This document shows, piece by piece, positions 57,127 through 64,000 of a stretch of DNA of 64,000 bases. A program made the position numbers and the translations under genes. Within the stretch, counting starts at the first letter, position 1, and each line of letters starts with the position of its first letter. The DNA is from Orientallactaga sibirica (Eukaryota > Chordata > Mammalia > Rodentia > Dipodidae): contig JAEOAD010000034.1 in assembly GCA_036365145.1 (NCBI GenBank), forward strand, positions 14,723,501 to 14,787,500, read 5' to 3'. The notes beneath the pieces were generated by a model that did no database searches, had not been told where the DNA came from, and saw only the letters and a list, made by a program, of their open reading frames with translations.

Positions 57127-58494
57127 ACAGAGGACTTAAACTTGACTCTGTTCTACTACAGTGCCTGCAATATTGCTATTATTCTGTACTATGTTTTGGG
57201 GCAAAATATATATGATACATGAATATCATACTTTCTTAGCTTGCTTCTATGTCCATCTGAAGATGCTAAGATCTTACCCAACTCTTTTTAAAGTTTCTGA
57301 ATGCTATTAATGCTGTGGACTCCTTCTTCTTTTTAAGGATGTGACCTGTTAGACTCCTAGGAGTAAAATAAAGAAGTAAAGACTAGTCTGGAATGCAGAA
57401 TCATGGGTGTTATTGGCATCTTTGTGATAGCAATCATCATTAAAGTGAGCAGGCAGGGAGGTACTCCAGGACACTGGAGGACATTTCCATCAGGGCTTCT
57501 GTGGTTATAAAACAAATAGTCCTCCTCTCTCTGTAGTATCATCAGAGGCCCCTCCCAGTTCAGCCTGATACTTTGATCCTTACCACAGCCCTCTGGCACT
57601 GGGGAAGGCTGGGTAGGCCTCCCTGGGTGGCGCTGGGCCTAGCTGAGATCTGAAGAATAGTATTGAAGGGTGGGGACCTGTCAGCAGTGTGCCCATGTGT
57701 GAGGGAAACGAGACCTGGCCCCTTGGATCAGGTACATGGACAGCCAATGCTAGAGGGATGGATTATGTACACTGGCTGGTCTGCAAATATTGTCTTTAGG
57801 TGTTCCAACATCAACACTCGTCTACAGGAGGGTGGGGGTTATTTAAAGGAGGATATGTGGGAATAAAACATCAGATTTTGGAAGCCACTTTGGGAGACTT
57901 ATAAGTGTATATGGAGACTAGACTAGGTTAGAGGGAGACAAGGGACCTCTTTTTGTTCACCTCAACCAGTGTGCTCCCTTTCCCTATTTTGGCAGGTGTT
58001 TTGTTTTTCTACTGTTCTGCCTTTTTCAGCTGTAGACTTACCACTCACAGGTTGCTCCTGAGCTAATTAAATGGATACACTTGGCCTTCACTGTACTTTT
58101 GCAAGGCAGCAGCAAGCCTGGGCATCCATCACTCTGTCTGGGTGCATTTGCACCCAGTGTTTACCTGTTAATGAATGTGTTGCAACTTTGGAGTCCTTTG
58201 CTCTTGTCTGAGCACATGAAAAATGAGACTAGCCACTGACAAGAAGTAATAGGTGAAAAAGTAGGAGTGAAAAGGGCTTAAATTAAGAAGTTTATCTATA
58301 ATGGACATTCACATGGGCTTTTCACAATATTTGTGTTGTTTTTCCTTATGGTTTAGATGGCCCTTGGAAATACAGATTAATAATCAGATGATAGCCAGAA
58401 TGTGTCTTTGGGAATCTGCTGAGAGACTATAAGGGTTTTGAAATTTTTAAGGCCTTAAAGCTATCTTATGGTTTTGGGCTGGCATTGTCCTCAG

Positions 58495-58605
58495 GCCTTG
58501 GAGGCAAACAGACCTGGGTCAGCTCTGAGCAGTGCCACTTATGAGCTAAGATAGCGACTGGGTCATGGTGAACCTTGGCTTCTTTATGGAAAGGAGGATA
58601 GAGCT
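58495..58605 (+). repeat. MIR remnant
   Basis: CTTGGAGGCAAACAGACCTG, GGTCAGCTCTGAGCAGTGCC, ACTTATGAGCTAAGATAGCG: MIR 5' and core order. Confidence 0.55.
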
Positions 58606-58779
58606 TCCTTCCTCCAAAGACAAGGAAGGTCCAGAATGCTGGGACAGAGTGGCACTTGGTAAACAGCTGTCACTGACCCATATCCTCTCTGATTACTCCT
58701 CCATGAGCCACACCAGGACAGACCCAGTTCCCTCCTTTCTCTTTCTTCCTTGTGTCTAGGTTTGAGTACTTGGAACCTT

Positions 58780-58807
58780 TGTTGTTGTTGTTGTTGTTGT
58801 TGTTGTT
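58780..58807. repeat. (GTT)n microsatellite
   Basis: Nine GTT units 150 bases upstream of a coding exon acceptor. Confidence 0.95.
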
Positions 58808-58962
58808 TTGTTTGTAGTCACTGCTTAATGACCTAAGGAAACACAATGGCAAACTGAATGAGGCAGTTACAAAGGGAAAGTAATCCCAAGTGTTCTTACC
58901 TCGTGGTCGGTCTTAGGATCTTTCTGTGAAAAATGACCTATCATTCAATCTCAAAGGTTAAG

Positions 58963-59129
58963 AACAGAAGAAGAAAACTTAACCTATAAACATCTTGAGT
59001 CTCCTGAGCCTTCTGCCTCACATGCACTGTCTGATGATGAAATGTCCGAGAAGTCCTCCTTCCTGTCACAAGACCAGAAGCAAGACAGTGAAACTGAGAA
59101 GACCTCAGTGGCAAGCCATTTTCCTCAAG
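58963..59129 (+). CDS. CDK5RAP2: CDK5RAP2 internal coding exon (last in window)
   Basis: Encodes TEEENLTYKHLESPEPSASH and then EKSSFLSQDQKQDSETEKTS, matching human IEEDNLTYQHLLPESPEPSASH and SFFSRDQKQDNETEKTS. Two AGs six bases apart offer starts at 58957 and 58963. The downstream one gives ERTEEEN, aligning without a gap to human ERIEEDN; the upstream one would add Leu-Arg. Donor CTCAAG|GTAAAC, phase 1. Acidic, serine-rich and probably phosphorylated linker. The following exon is outside the window. Confidence 0.93.
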
Positions 59130-59584
59130 GTAAACGAAGCTTTACTCAGCATCTTCCACATGGCCAGGTTTGACACCAGCCTGCTGTCTTGCTTTGCTTT
59201 GTCTGATGAAGGGAGATCCCTTGAGGGCAGAGCTGCTCATGGATGGTCATTTATCACTGGAGGGAGCCATGGGTTCAAAGTGTGGATGGCTGAGGAAAAG
59301 CCATGGTTGCTTTTTAAATGATAACTTGATGTGAAATTTACCGTTTCCTACTCGTCTCTCAGTGGATTTGTGTGTCAGTGCAAGTTTGGCTCACTTCCTT
59401 TTGTTTCTGCTCATGCTGAAGCAGGGTCCCTTTGAGACCTCTTCTGATTTGAGCTGCTCAGATGCCTAGGAGCACACAAGCCCTGTTTTGATCATTTTGT
59501 CTAAGTACAAAGCTTATGATTTCACAGGTTTGTTGTCTTTACCTTTCCCCTTCAGTGGGACCCTTGGCCCGTGGGGTCAGACCC

Positions 59585-59900
59585 TTTGTTCAGGTCCATT
59601 CAGGCTGCTGTAGCAGAATGTCATGGCCTGGGGTGGGGAACTTATAAGCAGCACAAATCCATTTCCCACAGGTGTGGAAGTGGGGAGGTGGCTGTAGGGG
59701 TACCTTTGAGGCCATGTGGTTGGGTTCTGATAGGGTCCCCTTGGAGGTGTTTCATCATGTACAGAGTGAGAGAGAACTGTCTCTGGTCTGTGTTATACAG
59801 GCACTAATTCTGTTCATTGCATTCTCATGACCATTGCTCCAAATGTCCCACTTCCTGATACCTCAGCACTGGAGTTCACACTGGGCTCAGCATAGGAACT
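59585..59900 (-). repeat. Decayed ancient LTR or DNA-transposon remnant
   Basis: GGTCCATTCAGGCTGCTGTA, ACTTATAAGCAGCACAAATC, TTCTCATGACCATTGCTCC resemble an old mammalian interspersed repeat; I cannot name the family. Confidence 0.35.
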
Positions 59901-60115
59901 TTGAAGCCACCTTGCCTTGTTCTGCCTCTGGCTGTGGACTGAGCTGGCTGAATCAGCCTCCCAGGGTCCCCAGTCTCTCCTTACCCTCTCTCTGTTTCTC
60001 CCCTCACCCTGCCTCTACTTAAAATTTTAATTCCCTCCTGCTAAGGTAGAAAGTCAGACTTAGTGTTTGTAATTCAGCATATTTTAAAGGTTCAAGAGGT
60101 TATATAGGGAGATCC

Positions 60116-60463
60116 TGTTGCATTCAGGTTCACATTGCTGGCAGAAATCACCCAACCAGGAGCAGCTTGTGGGGAAAAAAGGTTTATTTTGGTTTATAGA
60201 CTTGAGGGGAAGCTCCTTGATGGTAGGGGAAAATGATGGCATGAGACGAGGGTGGACATCACCTCCTTTCCAACATTGGATGGACAAAAGCAACAGGAGA
60301 GTGTGCCAAACACTGGCAAGGGGAAACTGGCTATGATACCCATAAGCCTGCCCCCAACAATACACTGCCTCTAGGAGGCATTAACTCCCAAATCTCTATC
60401 AGTTGGGGACCTAGCATTCAGAACATGTAAGTTTATGGGGGACACCTGAATCAAACCATCACA
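60116..60463 (-). repeat. MaLR 3' LTR (left in window)
   Basis: TGTTGCATTCAGGTTCACAT to CTGAATCAAACCATCACA. Differs from its partner by many substitutions and small indels. Confidence 0.9.
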
Positions 60464-61602
60464 TTCTGCCCCTGGCCCCCATAAACTGATAACTGTACAT
60501 GATGTAAAATGCAATGCATACATGCAACTTTAAAAGTCCCCATTTTTTTATCAGTCATAATGATATTTAAACATCTCCATAGTCAAAGGTCTTTTAACTG
60601 AGCCATACCAAAAAAAAAAAATCCCCCCCAAAACCCATAATGGCACAGAATAAACATTCACACTTCAAATATGGTATTGGGAATAGCAAAGAAATATTCA
60701 ACCAATACAAGATTTAAAACAACCAAGGAAAACATCAAACTCTGTAGCTCGTAAGTCCAACAACTCTAGTCAGTGACAAGTCTCTGGAGTTCCAATTCCG
60801 CCCTCCCAGCTAGGCTACTTCATCTGTGCTGGCACCTCTCCTTACCAGCCATCTCGTGGTCCTGGAATCTCCACTGGGTGTTCACTGCAACCCATAGTCC
60901 ATCTTCACAGCTCCATTGCGTCTCCATGCAGGCATCCAGCAAATATGCTTCACACTGTCCATGGCTATTTCTAAAACACAAGACTGTGTTATAAATTCAT
61001 TGCCCCTCTCTTTCCTGCATTTCTTATATTCCATAATACCAGGTAGGATGCCAATTTGTTAATCAGGTGGGAGTAAAGCAGACTTTTAAGAACATGACAC
61101 TCCTTCAGCATTCAGGCCCCTTCAAAAGGCTATATTCTTTCTGTTGAGCCAATGCAGGTCAGCTGTCACAATCTGAATGGTTGTAATCTCTCATACAATT
61201 GCAGCTGAATAGGCAACAGTTTCGGACCAAAGATTTCATTTTTTCTGTGCCATATCCCTCTGCTCTCATTAGTCTGTTTCTATGCATAGTGACCCTGCAC
61301 AAGTTCTCAGGATATGGGCATTACAGCAGGCCTCTCACACAAGCTGCTTCTAGCCCAGTACAGACAAAGCTCTTTCTCACCCTCACAAGCCAAACCTCAC
61401 AGTCCATAGTTCTTACTGCATTCAGGTCTTTCAACACTGGCCAGAATAGTCCATCAAGCTGTACTTACAGCACTACAAGGCATCTCTTAGTTCAAGGTTT
61501 CAAATCCTTCCACATTCCTCTTGAAAATCAGCTCCAAAAGGCCAAAGCCACACAGTCAGGTGTCTAGCAGCAAGTGACACCACTCCTCAGTATCAACTTT
61601 AC

Positions 61603-61952
61603 TATTGCAGTCAGGTTCACATTGCTGGTAGCAATCACCCAACCAAGAGCAACTTTTGGGAAAAAGAGGTTTATTTTGGCTTACAGACTCAAAGGGAAGC
61701 TCTGTGATGGCAGGGGAAAAAATGGCATGAGCAGAGAGGGTGGACATCACCTGCTCACAAATGTCGGGTGGACAAATGCAACAGGAGAATGGGCCAAACA
61801 CTGGCAAGGGAAAACTGGCTATTAAATATCCATAAGTCTGTCCCCAACAATACACTGTCTCCAGGAGGCATTAATTCCCAAATCTTCATCAGCTCGGAAC
61901 CTGCATTCAGAACACCTAAGTTTATGGGGGACACTGGAATCCAACCATTACA
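61603..61952 (-). repeat. MaLR 5' LTR (right in window)
   Basis: TATTGCAGTCAGGTTCACAT to TGGAATCCAACCATTACA; the terminal TG has become TA. Confidence 0.9.
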
Positions 61953-64000
61953 GACCTGATGGATGAGGAGTCAGCAAGCTTTTCCACCAAAGGGATAGAG
62001 AGTGAATGTTTTCGGCTCTGAGAAGATGAGATCTGATGTAGTTGTGCAGCTCTAGTGTGCATGACTGAATGTTCCAGCAAAATTGCATTTACAAGGCGAT
62101 AGACCAGGTCTGCCTCATGGCCTAAAGTTTTAGGTCTTTGATCAGTTAAACTCTGGACCTCTCCTGATGGTATCTGGTGTTTTGCTTCTTGCAGTGGGTT
62201 CCTCAGACACTGCCACTGTGGATCCTGCAGCACAAACCAGACACCAGCATCTCCTTGTGTAAACCTCTGTTGACACAAAGTAGCATAGGTCATTGTTTCC
62301 AAAATATTTGAAGCCTTTTTTTCTTATTTAAGCAATTGAACTTCTTTTTTCTAGATGAAAATGAGGCTCCACCAATCTGTCAAAAAGATCAAGTAGAGCC
62401 TTTTCTTCCACGGTGGTCTGTGAGTCTCCTCTGACCCCAAGGCCCAGAGACTCAGCTTAGACATGCATGCATGTTTTCAGTGGTACTCAGGGACCAGCCA
62501 GGTCCTCCAATAGCCAGTCATCTGGACCTCATTTCTTGTATTTCTGGTGGAATCTTTCTGATATTTTATAAGTTCATGAGTATTTGATTTGTTAGTTACT
62601 TCTGCCTGTAAGTTCTGTCTTCTGCCAGTTTAAGTCAGGCCACAGATTGTTTTCCTGTTCCTTGTGTAACCTCCTATAGAGTGGATCCTGTGTGGTACTC
62701 AGTCCCTCTGCAGACCCAAAAGACCACTCCATGTGGCCTGGTGCAGGTGAATAGAGGCAGCAGCTTTAGCACTGGAAGGAGGATGGAGGTTACAACACTG
62801 AGTGGGAGTGGGATGTGTGTGACCTCTTCTTCCCAACCTGCCTGTGTGGTCCTGGGAAACATTCTCATCTGCCATCCCATCTGCTTTCTAATGCAAACCA
62901 TTCAGGCCTCTCTCCTCACTCTGCTCTGCTGGGAACTGACAGTGCTCTCTCTATGCCCCTTCATGTGTTAGCTGCATTTTCCTGAGCAAAGACTGTGTGC
63001 TCTCTAGACCCATCCAAATATACCCCTCTTATCTTTTTTGGCTTGTTTCTCTTTAGCCTTTTATTCTCTGCATCTTTTTTCCTTTTGCCATATTTTTAAT
63101 CTTTATAGAAAGATAATTTGATATTTTTTTCTCACTTAACATTATATCACAGGCATTCTGACATGTTGTTAGATAATGCCATTTTTAGTGGCTTTAGAAT
63201 AGTCCTTTAAATGGCTGAACTGCAGTTTTCCTTATGTTCCCTGCTGCCGAACATTTACGTCATTTCCAAAATCTCACAATTGTAAACGGTGCTGCAGGGG
63301 GTGTCTTTGCATATAAAGCTTTTCCTGTATTTGGGAACATTTTCTTAACATAGATTTTCTAAACTGGAACTACTAGGCAGAATATATGCACTTGTTTTGA
63401 TAGTTGCTGCTAATACTATTTATGGTTCTGAAGAGTTAGCTTTTGACAGGGTTTATCGTAGGAGAGAGAGATCTTGTTCTCCCCTTTTGAAAAGGCTAGT
63501 ATAGTGTTTCCTTCTCCTTGAAATGGTTGCATAATTAATATGTGGTGTCCAATTCAACTGGGATCATTTCCTCAAGCCCACGTAATGATTCCTACTGCCA
63601 GCCAAGGACTCGGTGAAAGATGGCTTGCATGTAGACTGTGCAATGTGTAGCTCCCCACAGCCAGTGATGTGTGGCTGGGTAAACCAGCGAGGAAAGTTGC
63701 AGTCTAAACCAACAAGCTGCCCACTGACTCTGGCTGACTGGCCAACTGGCCTCTGGAAGAAGATTGTCAGGGCAGTGAGGCAGGGCCAGGAGGTTCCACG
63801 CTGTATGTGCTGTGAGTGGAGCAGACAGAGCCTTCTCCACTGTGCTGCAGTGGGAGCCTCAGACATTCCACCACATGACTTGCCACACTTCTGGCATTAG
63901 TAGGAGATAGCTGAAGGTCTGGGAATTAAGTCATCTCATAAACATTCAAATTCATGGCAAAATTACTATTTAATTAGGAAAAGATCTGTAACATTGTGCT
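61953..64000. other. Intron, unassigned, with one candidate cryptic exon
   Basis: Holds the splice-site-flanked segment at 62355-62419 (see findings) and a probable L1/L2-type antisense remnant at 63150-63390 (GACATGTTGTTAGATAATGC, CAATTGTAAACGGTGCTGCA). The 63590-63900 block is GC-richer, but its open frames are not recognisable. Confidence 0.4.

Larger units (their letters stand above)
60116..61952 (-). mobile_element. Near-complete ERVL-MaLR element (LTR-internal-LTR), minus orientation
   Basis: Two LTRs of the same orientation (60116-60463 and 61603-61952) bracket about 1.14 kb of internal sequence. The internal part shows familiar rodent MaLR landmarks read antisense: TTCAGGTCTTTCAACACTGG, TTGAAAATCAGCTCCAAAAG and GTGTCTAGCAGCAAGTGACA beside the right LTR (its own 5' LTR). 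MaLRs are non-autonomous and carry no gag/pol here; no long open frame is seen. Flanks GATCC and GACCT match at three of five, so the duplication has decayed. Confidence 0.9.
1..64000 (+). other. CDK5RAP2: CDK5RAP2 transcription unit, internal part (12 coding exons plus introns)
   Basis: Twelve spliced exons read in order as the central part of CDK5RAP2, a roughly 1.9-kDa-residue-scale (about 1,890 aa in human) coiled-coil centrosomal protein that recruits gamma-tubulin ring complexes, holds the pericentriolar material together and tracks growing microtubule tips through EB1. All internal introns obey GT/AG and junction phases agree throughout. Neither the promoter and first exon nor the terminal exon and polyA site is present: the exon that normally follows (starting DLLMEHIQ in human) was not found before the right edge. 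Internal introns range from 1360 to 12497 bases. Identification is by remembered protein similarity and is very secure; exact exon numbers are not claimed. Confidence 0.95.

Noticed and set aside
61199..61567. 122-codon plus-strand open frame
   Set aside because: Antisense translation of MaLR internal sequence.
1..64000. CRISPR arrays, tRNA or rRNA genes, bacterial or phage systems
   Set aside because: None seen; all tandem repeats are microsatellites and all tRNA-like sequence belongs to SINE heads.

Overview
This is vertebrate, mammalian DNA. There are no bacterial operons. Short exons with GT/AG borders and matching phases lie in long AT-rich introns packed with interspersed repeats. B1-type (7SL-derived) SINEs, SINEs with a B2-like tRNA head (GGGCTGGAGAGATGGCTTAG), tRNA-B1 composite SINEs, ERVL-MaLR LTRs and rodent-type L1 tails indicate a rodent. 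The B1 subtype (consensus end near GAGACCCTACCTCGAAAAAC) and the tRNA SINE subtype resemble jerboa (Dipodidae, e.g. Jaculus) repeats rather than mouse or rat. The species call is inference.

The only functional gene I can support is CDK5RAP2 (centrosomin/CEP215 family; centrosomal gamma-tubulin and microtubule organiser; human primary microcephaly gene MCPH3), on the + strand. The window holds twelve consecutive internal coding exons: 4607-4737, 6098-6207, 8019-8147, 20645-20740, 22294-22478, 31965-32397, 35012-35240, 38811-38942, 45620-46187, 48026-48258, 55744-55792 and 58963-59129. Together they give 2462 coding bases, about 820 codons, in one unbroken frame with every exon-exon phase compatible. 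They cover the middle of the protein, including the EB1-binding SRLP motif. The N-terminal gamma-TuRC-binding CM1 region and the C-terminal CM2 region lie outside the window.

Layout: 1-4606 is upstream intron. Its left edge carries a GC-rich minus-strand mosaic: an ATMIN exon-1-like piece, then a KIF5C exon-1-like piece, then what looks like an L1 5' end running off the window. From 4.6 to 8.1 kb there are three clustered exons. From 8.1 to 20.6 kb is a large repeat-filled intron with nested SINE-in-L1 insertions and an unidentified possible retropseudogene. From 20.6 to 32.4 kb there are three exons around a 9.5-kb intron. From 32.4 to 48.3 kb there are four exons, with an L1 insertion bearing a 17-bp target-site duplication at 40.9-42.5 kb. 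From 48.3 to 59.1 kb come the last two exons, plus a solo LTR with a perfect 5-bp duplication and an unusual inverted copy of a local unique segment inside a B1. From 59.1 to 64.0 kb is intron containing a nearly complete LTR-internal-LTR MaLR element.

Exon assignments rest on my memory of the human and mouse proteins and on splice consensus. Repeat family names are from pattern recognition, not a library search.
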